A stretch of DNA of 64,000 nucleotides, from contig JACKIC010000005.1 of NCBI GenBank assembly GCA_020638655.1, positions 248,001 to 312,000 of the forward strand, given 5' to 3'. Under the pieces are notes generated by a model. That model saw nothing but the letters and a program-made list of their open reading frames with translations, did no database searches and had not been told where the DNA came from. The translations under genes and the position numbers were made by a program. Shown in pieces: positions 25,561 through 34,860 of this stretch; within the stretch, counting starts at the first letter, position 1, and each line of letters begins with the position of its first letter. The DNA is from Planctomycetota bacterium. Its GTDB lineage: Bacteria > Planctomycetota > UBA1135 > UBA2386.

Positions 25561-26904
25561 TCACAGCGCCAGCGCGTTCTTGCAGCCCGGCGGCAGCGCG
25601 CGCAGGCACAGCTGCTGCAGCTGGCGGCGCACGTTCTTGTCCTCGGCCGACGTGAACACGTAGAGCTTCCACAGCCGCGGATAACTCTCGGCGAGGTCGC
25701 GCAGCCGCGGGATGTCCGCCGTGAACGCGTCGAGCGGCAACGTGCGGTCGCCGTCGCCGGGGAAGCGCACCAGCGTCTTCGCCTCCTTGAGCTGCATGCG
25801 CCGCTTGGGGCAGTAGAGGATCACGTCGTGACCTTCGCCGACCAGCGCCTTGGCCTCGGCCTCACGCGCGGCTTCCCAGGCGAATCGCGGCTCGGGCTTG
25901 CCGGGCGTGAAGTACGTGTCGAGCAGCTCCTGCTGCACGTCCTTGTTGCTGTAGTACGGCAGCACCAGCACGCGCTTGGGCAGGGCGCGGCGGCGGTAAC
26001 GTGCGACGAAGCGGTGCAGCCGCTCGGTCGCGGCCGCGTCGCCGAGGTCGAGACCGTCGAGGTGCACGAGCAGCGACTCGTCGGTCATGCGCTGCAGGGC
26101 CTCGGGGGTCAGCGCGCCGGCGCGCAGCGCCAGCTCGACCATGCGCGACAGCAGCGCGCCCGCGGCGACCTTGGCGTGGTGGTAGTAGACGCGCTCGCTG
26201 AAGTGGTAGCGGCACTCGAGCACGCGCAGCAGCTCGCTGACGATGTCCTCGCGCAGCATGCCGTTCTTCTCGCAGTCGACGAACAGCCGCTGGCTGGCGC
26301 GGTCGACGCGGAAGTAGTCGAGCACGCGGCGGTCGTATCGCAGTTCGAGGCCCGTGAACAACGCGTCGCGCCGCAGGTAGTCGAGCAGGTCGGCGTCGAT
26401 CGTATCGCTGACCACCTGGCGCCAGAACGGCGGCACGGCGCGGCCTTCGCCGGTCAGGATCGACAACACGTCGGCGCGTTGGCCCTGCCGGTCGAGTTCG
26501 CGGCCCAGCTCGGTGTCGCCGAGCACCGCGGCGAAGCGCGCCGGCTCGTCGTGCCGCGGCAGCAGACCCGTCTGGTCCTCGATGTTGTGCCCGTACGGGA
26601 TGTGCGTGACGTCGTGCAGCAGCGCCGCGACGCGCAGCACGCGCCGTTCGGCGTCGGTGACCTGATGGCAGCGCGCCGGGTCGCGCCCGGCGTTGCGGTT
26701 GCACGCGTCGAGCAGCTTGTCGCACAGGTGCAGCGTGCCGATCGAGTGCTCGAAGCGCGTGTGCACGGCGCCCGGGTAGACGACGCTGGCGCTGCCGAGC
26801 TGCTTGATGCCGCGCAGCCGCTGGAACTCGGCGGTGTCGACGAGACGCAGCTCGTCCGGGTGCAGTTCGATGTCGCCGTGGACCGGATCGCGAAGGATGC
26901 TCAC
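25561..26904 (-). CDS. HD-domain phosphohydrolase (SAMHD1/YdhJ-like)
   Basis: The 447-residue protein opens with SILRDPVHGDIELHPDELRL and has metal ligands in TRFEHSIGT (His53), LLHDVTHIPYGH (His97, Asp98) and TIDADLLDYLRRD (about Asp170), the H-HD-D set of SAMHD1-type dNTP phosphohydrolases. The C-terminal half is less conserved and may serve in oligomerisation. It may remove the triphosphate of dNTPs, though related proteins act on other substrates. It has no adjacent partner and is convergent with the beta-helix gene. Confidence 0.87.
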   Translation of the reverse strand: MSILRDPVHGDIELHPDELRLVDTAEFQRLRGIKQLGSASVVYPGAVHTRFEHSIGTLHLCDKLLDACNRNAGRDPARCHQVTDAERRVLRVAALLHDVTHIPYGHNIEDQTGLLPRHDEPARFAAVLGDTELGRELDRQGQRADVLSILTGEGRAVPPFWRQVVSDTIDADLLDYLRRDALFTGLELRYDRRVLDYFRVDRASQRLFVDCEKNGMLREDIVSELLRVLECRYHFSERVYYHHAKVAAGALLSRMVELALRAGALTPEALQRMTDESLLVHLDGLDLGDAAATERLHRFVARYRRRALPKRVLVLPYYSNKDVQQELLDTYFTPGKPEPRFAWEAAREAEAKALVGEGHDVILYCPKRRMQLKEAKTLVRFPGDGDRTLPLDAFTADIPRLRDLAESYPRLWKLYVFTSAEDKNVRRQLQQLCLRALPPGCKNALAL

Positions 26905-26940
26905 GCGGTCGCGACCGTAGCACGCGCGCCTCGGCGGCAG

Positions 26941-26981
26941 AAAGAAAAGCGGGGGCCGGACCTACGAGGTCCGGCCCCCCA
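26941..26981 (-). terminator. Strong intrinsic terminator
   Basis: A perfect 12-bp stem (GGTCCGGCCCCC with its complement, at 26953-26964 and 26970-26981) has a five-base loop. On the minus strand it is followed by GCTTTTCTTTCT. It probably ends transcription of the minus-strand gene at 27169-28689. It also lies just upstream of a tiny plus-strand reading frame. Confidence 0.7.
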
Positions 26982-27012
26982 CCACACAACGAAGCCACAC
27001 GAGGTACGAGCC

Positions 27013-27096
27013 ATGTTCACACAGGACTCGACGACGAAGACTACCCCACGATCCGGCGGCAGGCGGCGGTGGGCGCGCGGTCGCCGCCGGCGCTGA
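27013..27096 (+). CDS. Possible arginine-rich micropeptide
   Basis: A 27-codon frame starts with ATG after GAGGTACGAGCC and encodes MFTQDSTTKTTPRSGG followed by a run rich in Arg and Trp. It could be a nucleic-acid-binding peptide or chance. Support is a weak purine-rich site and its position after a strong hairpin; nothing is known to compare with. Confidence 0.25.
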   Translation: MFTQDSTTKTTPRSGGRRRWARGRRRR

Positions 27097-27168
27097 CACG
27101 AACCTGCGACGGCATGGCGAGCAGCGACGATCCCGGCGCGAGACGACCCGCGCAGCGCGTTCGGCGGC

Positions 27169-28689
27169 TCAGTCCGGCGACGGCGACGACAGCGCGATCG
27201 ACCCGGTCGCATCGACGTGTTCGCGCCGTTCGTGGCCCTTGGCGACACCGTCGACGAAGGTCTGCAGGTCGATGGTGAAGCGGCCCGCGTGCGGCAACGA
27301 GACGCGCCATGGGCAGTCCGCGGCCAGCGCCTGCTGCAGGCCGCCGCCGAGGTTGGTCGCGCCGACCCAGGCGACGCCGGCGCGCGGCGGCGACAGCACG
27401 AACTCGATCGCGCCGCCGTCCCAACGCGGCAGCACCACCGGATCGGCAGGGTCCGCCGGCTGGATGATGCGGCCCGCGTGCCCCGGCGCCTCGACGCGCC
27501 ACCACGCCGCCTCGTCGCCGATCGAGAACATGCCCTCGCGGTCGCCGAACGCGACGAACGTCCCGGGCGCCTCGACGTGCTGGGGCAGCAGCCGGCGCGT
27601 CGGTCCCACCGGCAGCCGCTGCGGATCGCCGCAGCCGAGCACCCGCACCCCGGCCACCGGCACGCCGCGCACGTCGACGACGCGACCGGGCGTGGCGCCG
27701 ACGTACTGCATCGGCACCGTCAGCTGCGCCGGCTGGTCCCGCAGGCGCACGGGGCGCGGCGGCGCGATCGCCGCCAACGGGTGCACGACCACGACGCCGA
27801 CCTCGCAGTCGCGCGGCAGATCGTCGATCACGGCCAGGCCGTTGCCGTCGACCGGCCAGCCACCGGCGACGGTCTGCGCGAAGAACGGATACGAGCTCAG
27901 CTCGCTGGACACCGTCGCCAGCGGCACGACGAACACGCGCGCCTGGTTCCCGGGCTGGCCGATGCCGACCAGCTGCACGCGCAGCGGCGCCGCCGGCATC
28001 AGCACGATGCGCCGCTCGAGCCCCGCTGGTGCCAGCTCGACGAATTCGGCGACCGCCGCGAAGCCGGTCGCGCGCGCGACGATCGGCACGCCGGTGCCCG
28101 ACGCGGTCAGCGCCTCGAAGCGGCCCTGGTCGTCACACTCCACCTCGACCGGTACTCCGTCGCGGTCGCGTTCCCCGAACCACAGGCGCGCCCCCGCGAC
28201 CGGCGCGCCGTCGGCGCCGACCACGCTGCCGCCGACGTGCGCCGGCAGCCCGACCTCGTGCGGCTGCACCTCGGCGGGATCGAACGCGACGCGGCGCAGC
28301 AGGCGCGCGCCGCCTTCCGTCTCGACGACGACGAGGCTGAAGCCCCGCCCGTCGTCGCCGCGCAGCTGCGCGCCGACGCCTGCGAGCAGCGTGGTGGGCA
28401 GGCCCTGCACGGCCATCGGCCGCTGCACGGCGACGGGCGCGGCGGCCGGCGGCAAGAACGTCTCCTCGCTCGTCACCGTGACCACGACCCGCAGCCCGAC
28501 GGCGGGATCGGGGACCGCGGGCGCCGGCGCGGACGGAGTCTCGGCGGCGACGTCGGGGCGGGCGACGTCCGCGCCAGGAGTCGGTGCCACCGGCAAGACC
28601 GGGTCGCCCAGCAGCCCGAACGCGGCGTAGCCGGCGGCGGCGACCAGGGCCACCAGCAGCGCCACCAACATCGAGGTCCTTCGTTGCAT
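27169..28689 (-). CDS. Exported protein with carboxypeptidase-regulatory-like repeats
   Basis: The 506-residue protein has a signal-anchor helix near its start (SMLVALLVALVAAAGYAAFG). A Pro/Ala linker follows, then several beta-sandwich modules: GGSVVGADGAPVAGARLWFG, PGRVVDVRGVPVAGVRVLG and strand-rich segments between. These resemble the repeats in the gene at 20374-22155. It is probably a surface or periplasmic protein with a binding or structural role. The ATG at 28689 is used. A TATCCT hexamer lies 16 bases upstream, giving a short leader. Confidence 0.83.
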   Translation of the reverse strand: MQRRTSMLVALLVALVAAAGYAAFGLLGDPVLPVAPTPGADVARPDVAAETPSAPAPAVPDPAVGLRVVVTVTSEETFLPPAAAPVAVQRPMAVQGLPTTLLAGVGAQLRGDDGRGFSLVVVETEGGARLLRRVAFDPAEVQPHEVGLPAHVGGSVVGADGAPVAGARLWFGERDRDGVPVEVECDDQGRFEALTASGTGVPIVARATGFAAVAEFVELAPAGLERRIVLMPAAPLRVQLVGIGQPGNQARVFVVPLATVSSELSSYPFFAQTVAGGWPVDGNGLAVIDDLPRDCEVGVVVVHPLAAIAPPRPVRLRDQPAQLTVPMQYVGATPGRVVDVRGVPVAGVRVLGCGDPQRLPVGPTRRLLPQHVEAPGTFVAFGDREGMFSIGDEAAWWRVEAPGHAGRIIQPADPADPVVLPRWDGGAIEFVLSPPRAGVAWVGATNLGGGLQQALAADCPWRVSLPHAGRFTIDLQTFVDGVAKGHERREHVDATGSIALSSPSPD

Positions 28690-28705
28690 GCCGTTCGGTG
28701 CAAGG

Positions 28706-28711
28706 AGGATA
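28706..28711 (-). promoter_or_regulatory. Possible -10 element (TATCCT)
   Basis: TATCCT on the minus strand, 16 bases before the start of the carboxypeptidase-regulatory-like gene. No clear -35 is visible. Confidence 0.3.
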
Positions 28712-28751
28712 CCTTCCGGTCCGTCCAAGTGCCGCCGCCACCTGGTTGCCC

Positions 28752-29824
28752 GTGACCCTGCCGATCGCCATCGACTACCGCCCCGCCCTGCTGTCGCCTG
28801 CAGGGATCGGCCGCGCCACGCGCGAGTTGGCGAACGCCCTGGCGGCGCGCGACGACCTGCGGGTGCACCTGTTCGGGCACTGCCTCGCGCCCGCGCGGGT
28901 CGCCGCGGCGCCGCCCGCGACCGCGCGCCTGCACCGGTGGCCGATCCCGGGCCGCTGCCTGCCGCAGCTGGCGCGCCTGGGCTGGCCCGCCGAGCGCCTC
29001 GCCGGCAACGTCCGCGTGTTCCACTGGACCGACTACGTGTTCCCGCCGGTGGGCGCCGCGAGCAAGGTGCTGACCGTGCACGACCTCGCCTTCGTGCGCG
29101 ACCCGAGCTGGCACGGCGACGACGCTGCGAGCCTGACCGAACGCACGCGCGGCGCGATCGCCGCCGCCGACGTGGTGATCGTGCCGTCGCGCGCCACCGC
29201 CGCCGACGTCGCGGCGTTCGCGCCGGACGCGAGCGTTCGCGTGGTACCGTTCGGCGCCGACCACGTGCGCGCGAGCGCCGCGCCAAGGCCGCTGGCGGAA
29301 CCGTACGCGCTGTGCGTCGGCACCATCGAGCCGCGCAAGAACCACCTGCGCCTGCTGGCCGCGTGGCGCCGGCTGCCGCCGTCGCGACCGCAGCTGGTGG
29401 TGCTGGGCCGCACCGGCTGGACCTGCGACGAAGCCGTCGCCGCGCTGCGGGCCGCGGCCCGCGAAGGCTGGCTGCGCTGGGTCCAGGACGCCGACGACGC
29501 CGCGCTGCTCGCCTGGCTGCAACACGCGCAGGTGCTCGTCTACCCGTCGCTGTGGGAGGGCTTCGGCTTCCCGCCGCTCGAGGCGATGCAGCTCGGCGTG
29601 CCCGTGCTCGCCAACCGCTGCGCGCCGCTCGAAGAACTGATCGGCGACGCCGGCCTGCTGGTCGACGCCACCGACGAGGCGCAGCTGGCCGACGGCCTGC
29701 AGCGCGCCCTCGGCGACGGCGCGCTGCGCGCCGCGATGGTCGCCGCCGGCCGCGAGCGCGCCGCGCGCGCTGGGCCGACTGCGCTGCCGCCCACGCCGCG
29801 ATCTACCGCGAGGTGGCGCGATGA
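28752..29824 (+). CDS. GT4-type glycosyltransferase, frameshifted near its 3' end
   Basis: This glycosyltransferase (GT-B fold, GT4 type) transfers sugars from nucleotide donors, probably in polysaccharide assembly. The GTG at 28752 gives PIAIDYRPALLSPAGIGRA. Later motifs are YALCVGTIEPRKNHLRLLAA and LVYPSLWEGFGFPPLEAMQL with the donor-site EGFGFPPLE. Near 29757-29770 the frame changes: family-like residues (RWADCAAAHAAIYREVAR) continue in another frame to a TGA at 29822-29824 that overlaps the next ATG. A GC dinucleotide run at the site suggests two extra bases or one missing. Without the shift the reading frame runs on into the next gene. Confidence 0.85.
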
Positions 29825-30852
29825 AGGTCGTGTTCGACGGCGCCTGCCTGCGCGATCAACCGATCACCGGCGTCGGCCGCGCCTTCCTCAACGGCGTCGC
29901 CGCCTACGCCAAGGCCCACGGCGCCTGCACGCTGCTGGTGCCCGAAGGCGCGCCCGCTCCCGCCATGCCCGGGGTCGAGGAGCTCGTGGCGATCGTCACC
30001 GCGCCGCGCGGCGCGTTCCGAAGGCAGCTGCTGCTGCCGCGGCTGCTGCGCCGCCTGCAGGCCGAAGTGCTGCACAGTTCGGTGGCGTCCGTGCCGCTGC
30101 GTGCGCCCTGCCCCACGATCGCGACCGCGCACGACCTGCCGTGGCTGCACCCCGAACTCGGCGAGGCGACCACCGCGCGACAGCGCCTGGCCAGCCGCCG
30201 CGCCCTGGCCAGCGCCGACGCGGTGATCGCGCCGTCGACGTTCACCGCGGACGACGTGCGCCGCTGTCCCGGTGTCGACATGCGCCACGTGTTCGTGATC
30301 CCACACGGCACGCTGCTCGGCGCCGCGCCCGACGCCGCGAGCGTGGCCGCGCGACACGGCCCGCTGCTGGTGCTCGGTGACGACCGGCCGCGCAAGAACC
30401 GCGAGCGCGTGCGCGCCGCCTACGCCCTGGCCAAGACCAACTGCCCCGCGCTGCCGCCGCTGCGTTTCGTCGGCCCGCCCGACGACTACGTCGACGAGGC
30501 CACCAAGCTCGAGCTGCTGCGCGACTGCCGCGCCGTCGTGCAGTGCTCGCTGTTCGAGGGCTTCGGCATGCCGGTGCTCGAGGCGCTCGCGCACGGCGCG
30601 CCGCTGCTCTGCAGCGACATCCCGCCACACCGCGAGATCGCGCGTTCCCAGGCGCTGTTCGTCGACCCGCGCTCGGTGAGCTCGATCGAGGCCGGGCTGA
30701 TCGCGATCCACCGCGACGCGAGCATGCGCAACAAGCTCGCCGCCGGCGGCTGGCAGCTGGCGCGCGCGTTCGCGCCGGCGGTGACCGCCGAACGCTGGTT
30801 CACGCTGCACCAGGAAGTGCACCGCCGCCACCGCGAGGCCGGGCCGCGATGA
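29821..30852 (+). CDS. GT4-type glycosyltransferase
   Basis: The 343-residue GT-B enzyme starts MKVVFDGACLRDQPITGVGR, like its two neighbours. TIATAHDLPWLHPEL lies in the acceptor half and LFEGFGMPVLEALAHGAPLL in the donor half, with Glu residues placed for sugar-nucleotide binding. It is intact. Its start overlaps the first transferase stop and its stop overlaps the third start (ATGA both times), so the three are one translational unit, probably adding successive sugars to one glycan. No flippase or polymerase gene is close, so the product is unknown. Confidence 0.92.
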   Translation: MKVVFDGACLRDQPITGVGRAFLNGVAAYAKAHGACTLLVPEGAPAPAMPGVEELVAIVTAPRGAFRRQLLLPRLLRRLQAEVLHSSVASVPLRAPCPTIATAHDLPWLHPELGEATTARQRLASRRALASADAVIAPSTFTADDVRRCPGVDMRHVFVIPHGTLLGAAPDAASVAARHGPLLVLGDDRPRKNRERVRAAYALAKTNCPALPPLRFVGPPDDYVDEATKLELLRDCRAVVQCSLFEGFGMPVLEALAHGAPLLCSDIPPHREIARSQALFVDPRSVSSIEAGLIAIHRDASMRNKLAAGGWQLARAFAPAVTAERWFTLHQEVHRRHREAGPR

Positions 30853-31913
30853 CGCTGCACGTCGCGATCTCGGGCTGGTTGCTGGGCGCGCCGTCCGGCG
30901 CCAACCGCCGCCTGCAGGAGCTGCTCCGCCACATCGCCCCGAAACTGGCCGCGGACGAACGCATCACCGTGCTGCACCGCGACGAGGTGCGGCCGTTCGC
31001 GTCGCTGCCGCAGGTCGGATGGCGCGCCGTGCCGATCGCCGCCGCGCCGACCCTGCGGCGCGTGCGCGACGAACGGCGCGTATTGCCGGGCGTGCTGCGG
31101 GAACTCGGCGCGAACGTGCTCGACCACGGCTTCCTGCCGCTGCCGCGCCTGCCGATCCCGGTGACCCTGACCGTGCACGACCTGCGCGCCGCCGACGGCT
31201 TCTCGCGCTGGCCGCGCTGGCTGGCGCGGAACGTCGTGCGCGACGCCGCCGCGCGCGCTGCGGCGATCGCCGTGCCGAGCGGATTCACCGCCGACAGGCT
31301 GCGCGCGATCGCGCCGGGGACCGCGCCGATCGTGATCCCCAACGGCGTCGCGCTGCCGCCCGTCGCCGCCGCGCCGCCCGCCCTCCCAGGCTATCTGCTG
31401 CACGTCGGCCACCTCGAGGCGCGCAAGAACCTCGGCGTGCTCGTGCGCGCCCTCGGGCTGCTGCCCGCGGACGAACGCCCTGAGCTGCGCCTCGTCGGCG
31501 CTGACGCCGGCAGCCTGCGCGGGCTGCGCGAGCTCGCGCGCGCGACCGGCGTCGCCGGTCTGCTCACGCACTGCGGCACGATCGACGACACCGCCCTCGC
31601 GGCGCAGTTCGCCGCCGCGCGCGCCGTGGTGATGCCGTCGCGCTACGAAGGGTTCGGCCTGCCCGCGCTCGAAGGGCTCGCCCCACGACCGACCGGTGCT
31701 GGTCGCCGATGCCGGCGCGCTGCCCGAGGTCGTCGGCGCCGCGGGCAACGTGCTGCCTGCCGACGACGCCGCTGCCTGGGCGCGCGCGATCGCGGCGACT
31801 GCCGCGGCGGGGCCGGAGCGGCGCGCCGGCTGCAGGCCGCGCGCTACGACTGGTCGTCGGCGGCGACCCTGCAGCTGCAGCTCTGGCGCCGCGTCGCGGA
31901 ACTGGTCGGCTGA
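30849..31913 (+). CDS. GT4-type glycosyltransferase with two compensating frameshifts and IS-made stop
   Basis: The 354-codon frame encodes a third GT4 enzyme: ISGWLLGAPSGANRR, LTVHDLRAADGFSRWPRW, YLLHVGHLEARKNLGVLVRA and SRYEGFGLPALEGLA. After that the frame yields 45 Arg/Gly-rich residues, while the +1 frame gives the expected VLVADAGALPEVVGAAGN. Normal sequence (RLQAARYDWSSAATLQLQLW) returns near 31815. A C4 run at 31681 and a G4 run at about 31809 are likely sites. The TGA stop is the first three bases of the downstream insertion sequence, so the native end has been replaced. Confidence 0.85.
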   Translation: MTLHVAISGWLLGAPSGANRRLQELLRHIAPKLAADERITVLHRDEVRPFASLPQVGWRAVPIAAAPTLRRVRDERRVLPGVLRELGANVLDHGFLPLPRLPIPVTLTVHDLRAADGFSRWPRWLARNVVRDAAARAAAIAVPSGFTADRLRAIAPGTAPIVIPNGVALPPVAAAPPALPGYLLHVGHLEARKNLGVLVRALGLLPADERPELRLVGADAGSLRGLRELARATGVAGLLTHCGTIDDTALAAQFAAARAVVMPSRYEGFGLPALEGLAPRPTGAGRRCRRAARGRRRRGQRAACRRRRCLGARDRGDCRGGAGAARRLQAARYDWSSAATLQLQLWRRVAELVG

Positions 31914-31921
31914 GTGTGGAA
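31911..31921. repeat. Left terminal inverted repeat of the IS
   Basis: TGAGTGTGGAA, the exact inverse of bases 33114-33124. Its first three bases are the stop codon of the glycosyltransferase frame. Confidence 0.8.
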
Positions 31922-31965
31922 AGAGAGGCTGGTTTTCTCAGCAGGTGGAATCGGTCGCGGGGGGC

Positions 31966-33027
31966 TTACGCAGGTCCCGACATCGAATCGGTGACCGTGC
32001 GCTCGCCGAGGAAGCTGAGCGGGTGATTGCTGCGCGGTCCCCAGTCCTGACGCCATCGCAGCAGCTCGCCGACCGACAGTGCGCGGGGTAGCAGACCGAG
32101 GCTGGCGGCCGACGAAAGTCGGCGATCTGCGTCGCGATTGAAGCGCTGGCGCACGTAGTTGCGGTAGGCGACGAAGACGTGCATCTGCAGCCGCAGGCAC
32201 AGACATCGCTTGCTGACCAGCCAGGAGCGGCGACGCAGTCTGCCGCAGTTGTCGCGCGTCATCGCGATCGTGGTGTTGATCGCGAACAGCGGGTTGGCCG
32301 TGGTGCGCGCCAGAGACCCGAGCGTCGACTCGTGCAGCAATCGGTCTCCGAACAGCTGCCGGGCGACCGCGCGATAGCTGCTCTTCTCGTCGGTGCGCAA
32401 CACGAGCGATCCCTCGGCGGAGACCTGGCGCAGCCGGTTCAGGACCTGGCGAACGCAGGTCTTGCTGCGGTCGCGACGGCGTCCGCGACGACGTTCGTCG
32501 CGTTCTTGCCAAAGGCGTCGGCGCGTGCCGCGTGCCGCCAGGCGGCGCGTCGGGCCGGCGGTGACTGCGATGACGAACCACGATTCGCGTTCGATCACCA
32601 CGGGCATTGTCACCGTGCGAATGGACGCGCCTTCGTAGGTCTCCTCCTCGTCGAGCAGATACGTCTTGCCGGCAGGCAGCGTGCGACACAGGTTGCGATG
32701 CAGCCATCGGCACGTGCGGCCCATCTTGCGCATCTTCATCTGCACTGAGCTCGGCGCGAGACCCGTGACGCGGCCGATCTGCCGCAGGCCCACGCCGCTG
32801 CTGAGCAGATGGAACACCAGCTCGTTGTGCTCAGGCTTGCGGTCGCGGTAGTCGTGACGAAATGTCTGCGGCGAGAACGCCTTGCCACAGCGCCGGCACC
32901 GAAAGCGCGGCACCGCGCCGTCCCGGCAGCGCGGGCGATAGACCCCGTGCCGGTAGTAGAAGCGCCCCTCGGGTTCACGGTGCTGCGGACATGCGGTGTT
33001 GGGGCACCGGCTCGGAACGAACGCCAT
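31966..33027 (-). CDS. IS1-like DDE transposase with zinc finger
   Basis: The 353-residue protein starts at ATG 33027, preceded by GAGGAGGAGG; a longer start at 33075 is less well supported. The N-terminus has a Cys-rich finger (SRCPNTACPQH ... CRDGAVPRFRCRRCGKAF), then a helix-turn-helix (LLSSGVGLRQIGRVTGLAPS). Acidic residues in LLDEEETYEG, VLRTDEKSSYR and LLHESTLGS could form a DDE triad. The end (LFAINTTIAM ... AYRNYVRQRFNRD) resembles transposases common in planctomycete genomes. The exact IS family was not settled from sequence alone. Confidence 0.8.
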   Translation of the reverse strand: MAFVPSRCPNTACPQHREPEGRFYYRHGVYRPRCRDGAVPRFRCRRCGKAFSPQTFRHDYRDRKPEHNELVFHLLSSGVGLRQIGRVTGLAPSSVQMKMRKMGRTCRWLHRNLCRTLPAGKTYLLDEEETYEGASIRTVTMPVVIERESWFVIAVTAGPTRRLAARGTRRRLWQERDERRRGRRRDRSKTCVRQVLNRLRQVSAEGSLVLRTDEKSSYRAVARQLFGDRLLHESTLGSLARTTANPLFAINTTIAMTRDNCGRLRRRSWLVSKRCLCLRLQMHVFVAYRNYVRQRFNRDADRRLSSAASLGLLPRALSVGELLRWRQDWGPRSNHPLSFLGERTVTDSMSGPA

Positions 33028-33113
33028 CGCCTCCTCCTCGGCGGCGCGGGCTCTCCGCAACTCGCCAAGGTGCATGTGTCCGGGGAGCCGTCGCCATGAC
33101 TGCGAATCCCAGA

Positions 33114-33124
33114 TTCCACACTCA
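33114..33124. repeat. Right terminal inverted repeat of the IS
   Basis: TTCCACACTCA, the exact inverse of bases 31911-31921, 87 bases outside the transposase start. Confidence 0.8.
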
Positions 33125-33158
33125 GGCGATCAGTTCCCCGCGTCGCCGGCGCCGCCCG

Positions 33159-33929
33159 CTAGCGCAGCAGCGTGATCAGGCCGTAGGCGACGCCGACGCC
33201 GAGCGCGAGCACGCCCAGATAGACCAGCGCCTTCATGCCGCCGCCCATCTGCGCGAGGTCGTCGCCGAGCACGCCGCCGCGCGCGTCCTTCTTGCTGAAC
33301 TGCAGGATGCGCGGCTGCTGCACCATCTCCGTCGATGCGGCGGGCGCGGGCCCCTTCTTGGCCGCGGGCGCCTCGCGCTTCTTGACCTCGACGACCTCGT
33401 CGGCGAACTCGACCACGCGCGCCGGCGGCTTCTCGGAGGGCGCCGGTGCGGCTGGTGGCGGCGCGACGGGCGGTGGCGGGGCCGGCGTCGGAGCCGGCGG
33501 CGGCGCAGCCGGAGCACTGGCGGCGGGCGCGGCACCGGCGAACAGGTCGTCGTCATCGCCGAACAGCTCGTCGCTGCCGGTCGGCGGCGGGGTCGGTGCG
33601 GCGGCTGCGGGCGCAGCGCTCGTCGCGCTCGCCGCGGTCGGCAGCGTCGGCAGCGCTCCTTCGCGATAGAACAGCGTGTGGCTGCCGATCTGCACCTCGT
33701 CGCCGGGCCGCAGCACGCGCCGCGTCACCGGCTTGCCGTTGAGCAGCGTGCCGTTGCTGCTGCCGAGGTCCTCGATCTCGACGACCCCGGCCTCGACGAT
33801 CAGGCGCGCGTGCCGCCGCGACGCCTTGGTGTCGTTGAGCACGACGTCGCAGCCGGCGACGCGGCCGATCACCAGTTCGCCGCGCACCACGATCGTGCGC
33901 CCGTCCCCCATCATCAGGTAACCGCTCAA
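33159..33929 (-). CDS. FHA-domain protein with C-terminal membrane anchor
   Basis: The 256-residue protein has an FHA domain at about 1-85 that binds phosphothreonine peptides: GELVIGRVAGCDVVLND, SRRHARLIVE and GSSNGTLLNGKPV are classic. A long Pro/Ala-rich linker (85-165) and a basic/acidic stretch follow. The protein ends with a transmembrane helix (KALVYLGVLALGVGVAYGL). A TTG at 33929 with GGAG upstream is preferred because it keeps the first FHA strand (GYLMMGDGRTIVV); ATG at 33914 is possible. It may tether kinase substrates to the membrane. The native 3' neighbour is now separated from it by the IS. Confidence 0.88.
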   Translation of the reverse strand: MSGYLMMGDGRTIVVRGELVIGRVAGCDVVLNDTKASRRHARLIVEAGVVEIEDLGSSNGTLLNGKPVTRRVLRPGDEVQIGSHTLFYREGALPTLPTAASATSAAPAAAAPTPPPTGSDELFGDDDDLFAGAAPAASAPAAPPPAPTPAPPPPVAPPPAAPAPSEKPPARVVEFADEVVEVKKREAPAAKKGPAPAASTEMVQQPRILQFSKKDARGGVLGDDLAQMGGGMKALVYLGVLALGVGVAYGLITLLR

Positions 33930-33983
33930 GACATCGCTCCGCGTCGCTCTTTGTGCTGCTCGAAGGAGAACATGAAGCGGCGA

Positions 33984-33989
33984 AGGATA
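33984..33989 (-). promoter_or_regulatory. Possible -10 element (TATCCT) for the FHA gene
   Basis: TATCCT on the minus strand, 55 bases before the FHA start, in the short divergent gap to the ABC operon. Confidence 0.35.
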
Positions 33990-34002
33990 GCATCGCCGCG
34001 GC

Positions 34003-34856
<854 letters not shown>

Positions 34857-34860
<4 letters not shown>

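Larger units (their letters stand above)
31911..33124 (-). mobile_element. Insertion sequence of about 1.2 kb (IS1-type zinc-finger transposase)
   Basis: The element is 1214 bases, bounded by inverted repeats TGAGTGTGGAA and TTCCACACTCA. Pairing extends one base outward on each side (C and G). The trinucleotide GGC flanks both ends (31908-31910, 33125-33127) and may be a short target duplication, though three bases can match by chance. One transposase gene fills it on the minus strand. It lies between the last glycosyltransferase and the FHA gene and supplies the transferase stop codon. Confidence 0.8.

Noticed and set aside
26953..26981. The perfect hairpin as a riboswitch or attenuator for the plus strand
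   Set aside because: Its T-rich tract lies on the minus strand side, so it fits termination of the minus-strand gene better.
28752..30380. A long read-through glycosyltransferase fusion in the unshifted frame
   Set aside because: After about 29765 the residues are Arg-rich and antiparallel to the good second transferase frame, so the frame break is more likely.
31910..33125. A longer 8-9 base target duplication for the IS
   Set aside because: Only GGC is repeated at the ends; no longer direct repeat is present.
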